The notes beneath the pieces were generated by a model that was not told the origin of the DNA, did no database searches, and was given only the letters and a program-made list of their open reading frames with translations. The position numbers were made by a program, and so were the translations under genes. Below, in pieces: positions 7,956 to 16,841 of a stretch of 64,000 bases of DNA; the first letter of the stretch is position 1; each line of letters begins with the position of its first letter. Source of the DNA: Burkholderia cepacia (GTDB lineage Bacteria; Pseudomonadota; Gammaproteobacteria; Burkholderiales; Burkholderiaceae); assembly GCF_001718835.1 (NCBI RefSeq), contig NZ_CP013444.1:1488001-1552000 (forward strand). Direction: 5' to 3'.

Positions 7956-9818
7956 ATGGTCGAATACAAGATCTATCCGCCGATCGGCGTCGCGCGTGTG
8001 GGCAACGCACCCGACACGTTCTACATCGGCGCCGAAAGTTACCGCGGGCTGCCGATCAACCCCGATGGGCGGCCGTTCCAACAACAGGATTTTCGCGATG
8101 AGCAAGGGCGTCTGCGCCGGCAGGCCGCGCGCTTTCGCATCTACCGGATCGAGAACGGCGTCGCGGAGGAAGTCACGCTGGACACGCCGTACGTGAAGTC
8201 GATCCGCTGGACGGCCCATCTGGCGAACAAAAAGCCAAGCTGGTATGCGTTCAGTCCCGCCGAAGGCGAGGACGGCTATGCGCCGACCCACCCGCTACGC
8301 AACCCGGACGCCCCCGATCGCCACCAGCTGCTGATCGATGCGGGGCCACGCGAGATTCATGGTCGGCGGGCGGGGAACGTGCATTTCAATCATGCGCAGG
8401 TGCCGAGCGGGTATACCGGCGCGCACTTTCCGCCGGGCCGCCTCTATCCGATGATGCAATCCATCGAGACGCTCGGCGAGCTGCGCACCGACGACGCGGG
8501 ACGGCTGCTGGTGCTGGGCGGCTACGGCATTGCCGGCTCCACGAATCCGGCGCCGGCGCTTGACGACTATGCGAACAACGACGGCTGGTGGGACGACACG
8601 TCCGACGGCCCGATCGGCGCGACGATCGAATTCTCCGATCGGCCGAGCGTGCATGCCGCCAGCGCGCACGTGCTCGTGGGCCCGCCGAAATACGCGCCGG
8701 AAATACCGAACCTGGTGACGCTCTACGACACGATATTCGACGCGATGGTGCGTGCCGGCCATTATCCGGAGATCCTCGACGCCGGCATGTGGCGATCGGG
8801 CAAGCACGGCTACCGGCCCAATTTCCGGACTGAGATCGAACCGTTGCTCGAACGCGCGACGTTCTATCCGTGGGTCGCGGCGATTCCGCCGAAGCCGCAC
8901 ACGTTCGACTTCGACAAGCTCGGAGCGATCGGCCCGGACGGCGAAGGCGACGAGGCGTTCAAGGGGCTGCGGCGCTACATCCTGGATGTCTTGCGGCCGC
9001 CTTATCGGGAGAACGACTTCGTCAATTCGCGCGGCGCCACGATGATGCCGTACCTGGCCGGCGACGCCTGTCTCATGGATGACTCGGCCGACAGCCGCTA
9101 CCTGGATCTGACCGACTCGCGCGTCAAGCCGCGCAATACCAAGAGCACCTATCTGCGGCTGACCGACACGCAGTACTTCTTTCTGCAGCAATGGGCGAAA
9201 GGGCACTTCGTCAACGAGCGGCCGACCACGCCGCCGCCCGACGCGCTTACGCGCGGCGTGCTCGATAACTGCGTGGGTGGTGCGTTCTCGCCGGGCATCG
9301 AAATGACCTGGATCTCCCGGGTGCCCGAAATCTATGCCGAGCCGTTCCGTATCCGCAGCCGCTTCGTCGTCGAGGGGCCGCTGAGTCTCGGCTACGATCC
9401 GCAACGCGGCATGGAGCCGGGCGACCTGACCCGCTACATGGCCGTGCCGTGGCAGGCCGATTTCAACGAGTGCGCGTCGCAACCGATCGGCGACCGCACG
9501 CTCTGGTGGTGGCCGGCGCAGCGTCCGGAATTCGTCTATCTGGAGCCGCAGGTCGCGCCGTTGCTGGCAGCGGCGAACGCCGCGCCGCCGCCGCCCGACC
9601 AGCAGACCGGCCGGCAGGTGCCGTGGATCGGCACCGACTACGATCAACTCGCCGGCGATTACGTGATGTTCCCCGACAACGTCGATATGGTCCGGTACTG
9701 GTCGCGGCTCGGCTTCGTGATGGAGAAGCGCGTCGAGGGCGAGCAGCGCTTCGTCGAGGTCGAGCGAACCCTGGCGCGTCCCTTCTATCCGTCGACGCGT
9801 GCGTCGAATGACGACTGA
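7956..9818 (+). CDS. LodA-like CTQ-dependent amino-acid oxidase
   Basis: A 620-aa member of the LodA/GoxA family of quinoprotein oxidases that oxidatively deaminate an amino acid (lysine epsilon-amine or glycine in known cases), releasing ammonia and H2O2. The start YPPIGVARVGNAP is the family hallmark. The cofactor cysteine tryptophylquinone is made from a Cys and a Trp of the protein. C439 in NCVGGAFSPGIE fits the Cys, and W499 in PWQADFNEC or one of the tryptophans in WWWPAQRPE, 60-80 residues later, fits the Trp (Cys-Trp separation is 65 in LodA). No signal peptide is seen, as for LodA. The following gene, overlapping by 11 bp, is the LodB-type maturation flavoprotein, which supports an active quinoprotein. 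Substrate is not predictable from sequence alone. Confidence 0.88.
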   Translation: MVEYKIYPPIGVARVGNAPDTFYIGAESYRGLPINPDGRPFQQQDFRDEQGRLRRQAARFRIYRIENGVAEEVTLDTPYVKSIRWTAHLANKKPSWYAFSPAEGEDGYAPTHPLRNPDAPDRHQLLIDAGPREIHGRRAGNVHFNHAQVPSGYTGAHFPPGRLYPMMQSIETLGELRTDDAGRLLVLGGYGIAGSTNPAPALDDYANNDGWWDDTSDGPIGATIEFSDRPSVHAASAHVLVGPPKYAPEIPNLVTLYDTIFDAMVRAGHYPEILDAGMWRSGKHGYRPNFRTEIEPLLERATFYPWVAAIPPKPHTFDFDKLGAIGPDGEGDEAFKGLRRYILDVLRPPYRENDFVNSRGATMMPYLAGDACLMDDSADSRYLDLTDSRVKPRNTKSTYLRLTDTQYFFLQQWAKGHFVNERPTTPPPDALTRGVLDNCVGGAFSPGIEMTWISRVPEIYAEPFRIRSRFVVEGPLSLGYDPQRGMEPGDLTRYMAVPWQADFNECASQPIGDRTLWWWPAQRPEFVYLEPQVAPLLAAANAAPPPPDQQTGRQVPWIGTDYDQLAGDYVMFPDNVDMVRYWSRLGFVMEKRVEGEQRFVEVERTLARPFYPSTRASNDD

Positions 9819-10926
9819 TCGCGACGACGTGCTGGTCGTGGGCGCCGGCCCGGCCGGCTGCGCGACGGCGCTTGCGCTCGATGCGGCCGGGTGCCGCGTC
9901 GCCGTGCTCGATCGCCCATCGGCGCAGTCGATCCGGATCGGTGAATCGGCGACGCCCGACGTGGCCGCGCTGCTGCGGCGCCTGGGCGTCGACGACCGGC
10001 TGGAGCGCGCCGGCCATGGCTTTTACCACGGCAATCTCTCGCTTTGGGGAGACGACCAGCCTCGCGTGGATCATTTTCTGTTCCACGGGGCCGGACACGG
10101 CTGGCATCTCGATCGGGCGGCGTTCGATGCGCAACTGCGCGACGCGGTGCGCGCGCGCGGCGTCCCGGTGCGACAGTGCAGCGGGGTGGAGGCGATCTTG
10201 CCGGCGAGCGACGGGTGGACGATACGGACTCGCGGGATCGGCGAGTTGCGCGCACGCGCACTGGTCGACGCGGGCGGACGCCGCTCGCCGCTGGCGGCGT
10301 GGTTCGGCGTGCGCCGGCGTCGATTCGACGGGATGGTGGCGCTCGCCGTCCACGCGCCGCTGGCGCGCGAGCTTGCGGGACTGTCGCTCGTCGAATCGTT
10401 CGCGCACGGCTGGTGGTACGCGGTCGGCCTGCCGGACGGGCGCGCGCTCGTTACGTTGATGACCGATCGGGACATCGCCGCAGCCCGCCGCTTTCGCGAT
10501 GCCGACGAGTTCCGGCGCGCCTGGCAGGACACGCGCCTGCTCGCGAAACATGTGCCGCCGGTGCAGACGCCCGCCGCCGTTCACGTATTCGCCGCGCACA
10601 GCGGTTGCCTCGAACGGAGCGCGGGCGGCGGATGGATCGCCGTGGGTGACGCGCTGATGGGATTGGATCCGTTGACGTCGTCGGGGATCTCGGGGGCGCT
10701 CTGCGACGGGCTGGCGGCCGCGCCGGCCATCGTCGACATGCTGGCAGGGCGGCCCGATGGCGCGCTGACCTATGCCGCGCGCGCCAACGCCGTGTTCGGA
10801 CGCTATCTCGCGGAGCGCGTGCGGCGCTACGACGCCGAAACGCGGTGGCCGCAGCACGTCTTCTGGGCGCGGCGCAGGCACGGCAATAGGGTGGCGCTCG
10901 CCGAAGCGGCTGAAGGATACGTATAA
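9808..10926 (+). CDS. LodB-like FAD-dependent maturation monooxygenase
   Basis: A 372-aa flavoprotein. LodB-type partners are needed to form the tryptophylquinone cofactor of the adjacent oxidase, probably by hydroxylating the precursor Trp. The N-terminal Rossmann motif is VLVVGAGPAGCATALALD (residues about 8-25). The second FAD motif IAVGDALMGLDPLTSSG lies near residue 280 and is typical of halogenase/hydroxylase-type flavoproteins. The ATG at 9808 gives an 11-bp overlap with the oxidase gene; a GTG three codons upstream is an alternative. The tight overlap and family pairing argue that the two proteins work together. Confidence 0.85.
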   Translation: MTTDRDDVLVVGAGPAGCATALALDAAGCRVAVLDRPSAQSIRIGESATPDVAALLRRLGVDDRLERAGHGFYHGNLSLWGDDQPRVDHFLFHGAGHGWHLDRAAFDAQLRDAVRARGVPVRQCSGVEAILPASDGWTIRTRGIGELRARALVDAGGRRSPLAAWFGVRRRRFDGMVALAVHAPLARELAGLSLVESFAHGWWYAVGLPDGRALVTLMTDRDIAAARRFRDADEFRRAWQDTRLLAKHVPPVQTPAAVHVFAAHSGCLERSAGGGWIAVGDALMGLDPLTSSGISGALCDGLAAAPAIVDMLAGRPDGALTYAARANAVFGRYLAERVRRYDAETRWPQHVFWARRRHGNRVALAEAAEGYV

Positions 10927-11038
10927 CGACGGCGGGCGGGGCGCTGCCGTCGTGGGCGGTGAGTGGTGTGAGGGCGAAAGTGGCGAGTCATTCAGATATT
11001 TAGGTTAACGAAGTGACTGATAAATCATGGAGACTGAA

Positions 11039-11986
11039 ATGGCAGAGTTCACATTGACTTCGGTATCCGGAACGATTCCGGATGTGCCTGGCATCGACGG
11101 GCTCGGACTTTTGCGGGAATTGATCGGGACATGGGAAGGACCGGGATTCAACCAGATCTGGCGGCCGCACCAGATTCGGCCGGGGAGACCGGGATATGGG
11201 GGCGCTCAGCAGGATCGGTTCCTGGAATTGAACGAAACGCTCGAGACGATCACGTTCAAGGAGATACCCGGTGCGATTCCGAATCGCGGCCTGCTTCAGG
11301 CCGACATCAATCTGTATGGCCTGACCTATACGCAGGAAGTGTCGGATGCGCACGCCGAAAACGGCACCCATCCCGGCATCCATCTCGAGCCCGGGCTCTG
11401 GCTCAACGTTCCTCGGACCGAGAATCCGCAGGATCTCCCGACGGTCGCCCGCCTCGCGACCATCCCACATGGCACGTCGATCCTGATGCAGGGCAGCGCG
11501 TTCTCGTTTGATGGGCAGCCGCCTATCGCGCCCGAAAGCATTGTGCCGTTTCCGATCGGCGATCCGGGGCACCCGCTGCCGCAGCATGATTTTCCGGAAA
11601 TGAACCTGTCCATTCCGTCCGCGTTTCGCACGCCGCCTCAGGACATTCCGAACGTCACGCAGGCGTGGGTCGAGAATCCGAACGTGGTCCTGAACAGCGG
11701 GCTCGCAGGCAAGCATGTCACCCACACGACGACGCTGCATATCTCGACGAGGCCGTTGAATCCGCCCGGCACGGGGGGCGGCACGTCCAATATTGCGTTC
11801 CTGCAAGGTGCCGCCGGCGGGCCGAATGCCGATGCGGCGCGCGTCGATGCGATCTTCTGGATCGAGAGGTACCAGGACAACGGCCAGACGAAGGTCCAGC
11901 TTCAGTACACGCAGAAGGTGATCCTCGACTTCAACGGGCTGAGCTGGCCGCATGTCTCGGTGGCCACGCTCCAGAAGAAATACTAG
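11039..11986 (+). CDS. Nitrobindin-like (FABP/heme-binding beta-barrel) protein
   Basis: A 315-aa soluble protein. Near the N-terminus it has LIGTWEGPGFNQIW, resembling the G-x-W-x-G-x-G motif of nitrobindin-type beta-barrels, and the rest is rich in short beta-like segments and prolines. It is about twice the size of a single nitrobindin, so there may be a second barrel or an added domain. The ATG at 11039 has GGAG seven bases upstream; an in-frame ATG at 11027 lacks such a site. It is third in the oxidase cluster, 112 bp after the flavoprotein gene. A ligand-binding role for a cluster intermediate or heme is inference. Confidence 0.5.
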   Translation: MAEFTLTSVSGTIPDVPGIDGLGLLRELIGTWEGPGFNQIWRPHQIRPGRPGYGGAQQDRFLELNETLETITFKEIPGAIPNRGLLQADINLYGLTYTQEVSDAHAENGTHPGIHLEPGLWLNVPRTENPQDLPTVARLATIPHGTSILMQGSAFSFDGQPPIAPESIVPFPIGDPGHPLPQHDFPEMNLSIPSAFRTPPQDIPNVTQAWVENPNVVLNSGLAGKHVTHTTTLHISTRPLNPPGTGGGTSNIAFLQGAAGGPNADAARVDAIFWIERYQDNGQTKVQLQYTQKVILDFNGLSWPHVSVATLQKKY

Positions 11987-12050
11987 ACCTCGAAGGCGAC
12001 AGCCGGAGCCGCTTGCAAGTGACCGCATGCGGCACCCGGCCCGACTGACC

Positions 12051-12152
12051 ATGAACACGCACTTGACCTTGCCCCATGAGATCTGGGTCGTCATATGCGA
12101 CGCGATTTGTCACGTGTGGACGATGATGGGTGAACTGTCGATGACCAACTGA
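12051..12152 (+). CDS. 33-aa small ORF inside the oxidase cluster
   Basis: Encodes MNTHLTLPHEIWVVICDAIC followed by HVWTMMGELSMTN. It starts 64 bp after the nitrobindin-like gene and stops 14 bp before the next ATG, filling the gap between two co-directional genes. It has two Cys and two Trp in 33 residues and no clear signal peptide; its own ribosome site is weak, so it may be translated by coupling or not at all. It could be a precursor peptide, a leader peptide, or chance. Conservation in related clusters would decide. Confidence 0.35.
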   Translation: MNTHLTLPHEIWVVICDAICHVWTMMGELSMTN

Positions 12153-12166
12153 CCGGAGGTAATGCA

Positions 12167-13147
12167 ATGGCGCTGGACCCAGCAAACGGCTTTCCTCGAA
12201 CTTCACCGGCTTACGCCGAGCATGCCGGAACAGCCAAACAACAGGCAGCGCAGTTCGCGCTCGACATCGATGCGGCGATGCGCGTGAACTATGCCGCCAA
12301 CATCGAACAGATCGGCCAGGGCATCTATCCGCTCCTATACGCTGAAGCGACGTTCGATGGCGGGCGCTACACGCTGCAGGTCGACGATCACACGACCTAC
12401 GCGTGGCAGGACATCGATCTGGTCTACGAAGAGACGAAGGCGATCGCGCATGTTCCGCTCGGTATTTTTTCGATCCTGTCCGGCTACGGCGCCTATTCCG
12501 AATACAAGCAGTGGAAGCCGCCGCTGCAGGCGTATCTGGAGAAGGTGAAGCTGGTGTCGCAGCATCTTCACCAGCTTTCCCTGCCTGTCGATGCGACGAC
12601 CGCGTCCCAAAGGATTCTGACCGCGTCGATCCGGTTCATGGAGTCCACCATCGAGAGCGGCTCGTTCACGTTCGACGGATTCTCGGCCTATACGCGGCCG
12701 CTGGCCGGTGATATCCGGACCAACATGTGGGTGGCGGCGTCCTCGCAGGTCGCCACGATGAGCAAGGTGCTCGACGGCTGGAAGGCCACGCTGGGCGAGC
12801 GCCGGTGGGACGACCTGTATGTCGTGGTTTCGGCGCTCTGGACGCTGTCGCGAGAGAACGCGCACGAACTGATCATCAAGGCGACGATGAAGCCGGAGCG
12901 CCGGGAAACCAACGTGATCGTGTCGGAGGCTGTCCCGACCCTCGCGGACGCCAGGAATCTGCTGGGCCGGATCGTCGGTGACCGCGTGATGGCCGAGCGG
13001 GTATTCAATCCGAACGGCAATCTCGATCAGAAGGAAAACATCTATTCGCTTTCCACGCGGCGCGACTTGCTGTCCCAGGCCGTGGAGTCGATCTTGAGCG
13101 AAGACCGTCGGCCCGAATTCGTGGCGACCTGCCCGCACGCGGGTTGA
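12167..13147 (+). CDS. Cluster protein of unknown family
   Basis: A 326-aa predominantly helical soluble protein that I do not recognise. It has no signal peptide, membrane segment or obvious catalytic motif; notable segments are YPLLYAEATFDGGRY, VPLGIFSILSGYGAYSEYKQ and NAHELIIKATMKPERRETN. The start is well supported by GGAGG seven bases upstream. It sits between the nitrobindin-like and ThDP-dependent genes on the same strand (49 bp to the latter), so it probably belongs to the same transcript and pathway. Confidence 0.75.
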   Translation: MALDPANGFPRTSPAYAEHAGTAKQQAAQFALDIDAAMRVNYAANIEQIGQGIYPLLYAEATFDGGRYTLQVDDHTTYAWQDIDLVYEETKAIAHVPLGIFSILSGYGAYSEYKQWKPPLQAYLEKVKLVSQHLHQLSLPVDATTASQRILTASIRFMESTIESGSFTFDGFSAYTRPLAGDIRTNMWVAASSQVATMSKVLDGWKATLGERRWDDLYVVVSALWTLSRENAHELIIKATMKPERRETNVIVSEAVPTLADARNLLGRIVGDRVMAERVFNPNGNLDQKENIYSLSTRRDLLSQAVESILSEDRRPEFVATCPHAG

Positions 13148-13196
13148 AGCGCATTTGTCGCCCGCGCGGAGCGGGATTTTCTTTCGAGGAGCAACC

Positions 13197-15131
13197 ATGA
13201 CCACCGGAACCCAAGCTGTCCAGCAGCGCTGGGCGCGCGATTACGTATTCGACGCGATGCGCGACATCGGCATCCATTACATCTTCGGCGTGCCGGGCAC
13301 CAACGAGATTCCGATCATCGACGGGACTTCCTACCCGGAGAACCACGTCGAGTACATCGAGTGCCTGCACGAGAACATCGCGATCGGCGCCGCGATGGGC
13401 GCGGCGCGGATGACCAACAAGCCGGGCGTCGCGGTGGTGCATGTGACGCCGGGCATCGCGCATGCGGTCGGCAACCTGTTCAACGCCGCACGCTCGCAGG
13501 TGCCGCTCGTGATCCTGTGCTGCCAGCAGCAGAACGAGCTGGTGACCCAGGAGCCGCTGCTCGCGTCCAACCTGGTCGAGATCGCGCGGCAATTCACGAA
13601 GTGGGCGCATGAGGTGCGCACCGCCGAAGAGCTGCCGCTCGTGCTGCAGCGCGCGTTCAAGGAGGCGATGTCGCCGCCCAACGGGCCCGTGTTCGTGTCG
13701 ATTCCGTGGGAATTCACGATGCGCCGCATCGGCGACGCGGATCGCCTGCCCGGCATCACGCGAATCTCGCCGCACTTCACCGCCGACGCCGATGCGATTC
13801 GCGAAGCGGCGATGCTGCTGGCCCAGGCGCAGAATCCGATCATCGTCGGCGGCGACGCGGTCGGCTACGCCGGCGCGTGGCACGAGCTGCAGCAACTGGC
13901 TGAGCTGATCGGCGCGCCGGTGGTGCTGCAATCGTTCAGCAGCCTCGCCAATTTCCCGAACGACGACTATCACTGGCAGGGCGAGTTGCCGGGCACCCAG
14001 CAGGGCGTCCGGCAGACCTTCGGCGCGCACGATGTCGCGTTTCTGGTCGGCTTCAGCAACCAGGCGCAGGTCGCCGTCTTCAAGTATTCGGACGGTCCGC
14101 TGATTCCGCCGGGCGTCAGGCAGGTCTACCTGAGCAACAACACCTGGGACATCGGCAAGAACTTCTATGGCGAGTCGGCCCTGTTCGGCGACATCAAGGC
14201 GACGTTGCCGCTCGTCAGCGACATCGTGCGCCAGCACCGTCCCGCCGGCGCGGACGCGCGCAACGACCGGCTGCGCGTGCTCGACGCCAGCCGGCGCATC
14301 GCGTGGGACCAGTACCTCGCGAAGGCGATGACGCAGGACGAGATCTGGGCGGTGGTCGTCGCCGACGCGCTGCGTCGCGAAATCCAGGCGCGCGGCCTAG
14401 GCAGGAAGTTCGTCTACGTGCACGAGGCCGTGTCCGATTCCGCGCCGTTCCAGTACCTGCTGCCGCTCGGCACCGAGAGCGCGGCGCCGATCAGCTACTA
14501 CTGCGTCGGCGGCGGCTCGCTCGGCTGGTCGATGCCGGCCTCGCTCGGCATCAAGCTCGAGCGGGACGGCTGGCAGAGCGTCGAGACGAGCCTCGTCGTC
14601 AACGCGGTCGGCGACGGCTCGTCGCTGTTCTATCCGCAGACCTGGTGGACCGCCGGTCATCACGACCTCGGGGTGCTCTACATCGTCACCAACAACCACG
14701 AGTACCACACGTTGCAGTTGGGGCTGCAGCAGGTGATCCAGGCGTACGGTTCGTCGCCCGACTACGGCTGGAAGCCGAAGACGGACGATCCCGATTACCT
14801 GCGCATTCACCGGCCCGCGCCCGACTTCGTGTCGATCGCGAAGGCGCTGGGCGGCGCCGAGGGCGAAATCGTGCGGCTGCCGGAGAACGTGCGCGCCGCC
14901 GTGAAGCGCGGCATCGACCATGTGCTGCTGAAGCGCCAGCCGTACGTCCTCGACGTGCGCACCGCCGGCGACACGCCGCCGACGCCGCCCACGCCCCAAG
15001 CGGCCCGCGCCAAGGCGCTGCAGCGCTACCTCGCGCAGCCGCCGCTCGACGTGTTCCACGAGGAGGCGGTGAGCGCGCTCGGCGCGAACGGCGAGGGCAC
15101 GCCGACGCCGAACCTGCGCGTGATCTTCTGA
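13197..15131 (+). CDS. Thiamine-diphosphate-dependent decarboxylase/lyase-like enzyme
   Basis: A 644-aa enzyme of the benzoylformate decarboxylase/acetolactate synthase superfamily. Such enzymes decarboxylate 2-oxo acids or join the resulting carbanion to an acceptor. E59 in LHENIAIGAAMG fits the conserved Glu that activates ThDP. GDGSS at residues 472-476 and N499/N500 form the ThDP/Mg motif (GDG-x26-NN). FGVPGTNEIPI at the N-terminus is the usual start of the pyrimidine domain. The length is about 80-100 residues above the family norm, with extra sequence in the middle and C-terminus. The start at 13197 has GAGGAG nine bases upstream. In this cluster it could act on a 2-oxo acid made by the flanking oxidases (inference). 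Confidence 0.85.
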   Translation: MTTGTQAVQQRWARDYVFDAMRDIGIHYIFGVPGTNEIPIIDGTSYPENHVEYIECLHENIAIGAAMGAARMTNKPGVAVVHVTPGIAHAVGNLFNAARSQVPLVILCCQQQNELVTQEPLLASNLVEIARQFTKWAHEVRTAEELPLVLQRAFKEAMSPPNGPVFVSIPWEFTMRRIGDADRLPGITRISPHFTADADAIREAAMLLAQAQNPIIVGGDAVGYAGAWHELQQLAELIGAPVVLQSFSSLANFPNDDYHWQGELPGTQQGVRQTFGAHDVAFLVGFSNQAQVAVFKYSDGPLIPPGVRQVYLSNNTWDIGKNFYGESALFGDIKATLPLVSDIVRQHRPAGADARNDRLRVLDASRRIAWDQYLAKAMTQDEIWAVVVADALRREIQARGLGRKFVYVHEAVSDSAPFQYLLPLGTESAAPISYYCVGGGSLGWSMPASLGIKLERDGWQSVETSLVVNAVGDGSSLFYPQTWWTAGHHDLGVLYIVTNNHEYHTLQLGLQQVIQAYGSSPDYGWKPKTDDPDYLRIHRPAPDFVSIAKALGGAEGEIVRLPENVRAAVKRGIDHVLLKRQPYVLDVRTAGDTPPTPPTPQAARAKALQRYLAQPPLDVFHEEAVSALGANGEGTPTPNLRVIF

Positions 15132-15233
15132 CTGACGCGGCCGCCGTCCGCCGGCGGCCGGATTTGCATCGAAGCAAGCGCATTCCGCGCGGAGCACCAT
15201 CCACCCGTATCAGACAACAGGAGGAAGGAGATC

Positions 15234-16841
15234 ATGGCTGACGAACTGATCGACATTGCGATCGTGGGCGCAGGGGTATCGGGCGTATATAGCGCGTGGC
15301 GTCTTCAGCAGGCCGATTCGCGGCGCAAGATCGTCGTATTCGAGGGTAGCGATCGTATCGGCGGCCGGCTGCTGTCCGTCAGGCCGCCGGGCATCGACAA
15401 CATGGTGGCGGAGCTCGGGGGGATGCGCATCCTGCCGGAGGTGCAGCCGCTGATCAAGAAGCTGATCGACACGCTCAATCCGATCCTGCCGCCGAGCCAG
15501 TATATCGATCTCTACAAGTTCCCGGTCGACGAGCCGGTCAACCTTGCGTATCTGCGCGGCGTCCATCTGCGGCTGTCGGATTTCACGCAGGAGCCGGCGA
15601 AGGTGCCGTATCAGCTGTCGTTCCTCGATCGTGGGGAGACGGCGGGCGCCATCATCATCAATGCGATCGAGCAGATCGTGCCCGGCATCACCGATGCGGG
15701 GCTGACCGAGGACCAGCGCAGGCAGATGGCCCAGCAGGCCAGCTTCGGCGGCGTGCCGCTTTACAAGCAGGGCTTCTGGAACGTGCTGTTGCGCGTGATC
15801 GACGGCGAGGCGTACCAGCTCGGCGTCGACGCCGGCGGCTACAACACGACCCTGACCAACTGGAACGCGGCAGACGCGATTCCGTGGTTCCTGTCGGACT
15901 TCGGTGTCGGTGCGTCGTACATGGGCTTCAAGAAGGGTTTCCAGGAAGTGCCGAAGTCGGTGGCGGGGCTCTTCATGCAAGCCGGTGGGGACGTGCGGTT
16001 CGGCGCGACGGTAGCCGGCCTCGAATGGGTCGACGGCGCGTTCGAGTTCCACGCGCAGGGCAAACGGATCCGCGCCCGCCAGGTGATTCTGGCGATGCCG
16101 CGGCGGGCGATCGACCTGCTCGCGCAAAGCAGCGCGATGCTTGAGGAAATCAGCGGATTGACGTCGAGCGTCACGCCGCGTCCGCTGTTCAAGCTGTTCA
16201 CGACGTATGCGAACCCGTGGTGGCGCGCGTCGGGTTATACGCGGACGACGGCGACCGGCGAGTCGGAGTACGTGCCCGTGGAACTGGGCAGGTCGGTGAC
16301 GGATTTGCCGGTGCGGCAGGTGTACTACTGGCCGAAATCGGATGGAACGGCCGCGACCGGCGGGCCGTCGATGCTGCTCGCGAGCTATGACGACGGCACC
16401 AACGTCGGGTTCTGGGACGGCTTGCGGCCGCAGCGCCGGCAAGTGCGGCAAGGCGGCCGCGAAGTGGCGGAGGTGGCGGATCCGTTCATCGGCGCGGATG
16501 CCGACCAGGCCGACGAATTGCCGTGGTTCCGGTATCACGCGCCGCGGCGGATGGTGGCCGAGGTGGCCCGGCAACTTGCGACGGTTCATGGGCTGGCGCA
16601 TACGCCGGAAGTGAGGAACGCGGCGTTCCGGGACTGGGGCGATGATCCGTACGGCGGTGGATGGAACAGCTGGAATATCGGCGTGAAGAGCTGGGAGGTG
16701 AAGCACAAGATCGTCCAGCCGATCGACGGCAGGCCGCTGTTCATCTGCGGGGAAGCGTATTCAGATGCGCAGGGGTGGGTGGAGGGGGCGTTGCAGACGG
16801 CGGATTTTGTGTTGGAGAAGTTTGGGGTTGGGGCGTTGTGA
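15234..16841 (+). CDS. Flavin-dependent amine oxidase (L-amino-acid oxidase-like)
   Basis: A 535-aa FAD enzyme of the monoamine/L-amino-acid oxidase superfamily, giving an imine or 2-oxo acid plus H2O2. The N-terminal dinucleotide motif is IAIVGAGVSGVYSAWRLQ (G12, G14, G17), then VVFEGSDRIGGRL with the Arg-Ile-Gly-Gly-Arg FAD signature. The C-terminal FAD segment is FICGEAYSDAQGWVEGAL. A strong ribosome site (AGGAGG) precedes the ATG. It is last in the cluster, 102 bp after the ThDP enzyme. In violacein-type pathways an amino-acid oxidase feeds a VioB-type coupling enzyme; the same pairing occurs here, with the ferritin-like protein at 6614. No signal peptide is visible. Confidence 0.87.
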   Translation: MADELIDIAIVGAGVSGVYSAWRLQQADSRRKIVVFEGSDRIGGRLLSVRPPGIDNMVAELGGMRILPEVQPLIKKLIDTLNPILPPSQYIDLYKFPVDEPVNLAYLRGVHLRLSDFTQEPAKVPYQLSFLDRGETAGAIIINAIEQIVPGITDAGLTEDQRRQMAQQASFGGVPLYKQGFWNVLLRVIDGEAYQLGVDAGGYNTTLTNWNAADAIPWFLSDFGVGASYMGFKKGFQEVPKSVAGLFMQAGGDVRFGATVAGLEWVDGAFEFHAQGKRIRARQVILAMPRRAIDLLAQSSAMLEEISGLTSSVTPRPLFKLFTTYANPWWRASGYTRTTATGESEYVPVELGRSVTDLPVRQVYYWPKSDGTAATGGPSMLLASYDDGTNVGFWDGLRPQRRQVRQGGREVAEVADPFIGADADQADELPWFRYHAPRRMVAEVARQLATVHGLAHTPEVRNAAFRDWGDDPYGGGWNSWNIGVKSWEVKHKIVQPIDGRPLFICGEAYSDAQGWVEGALQTADFVLEKFGVGAL

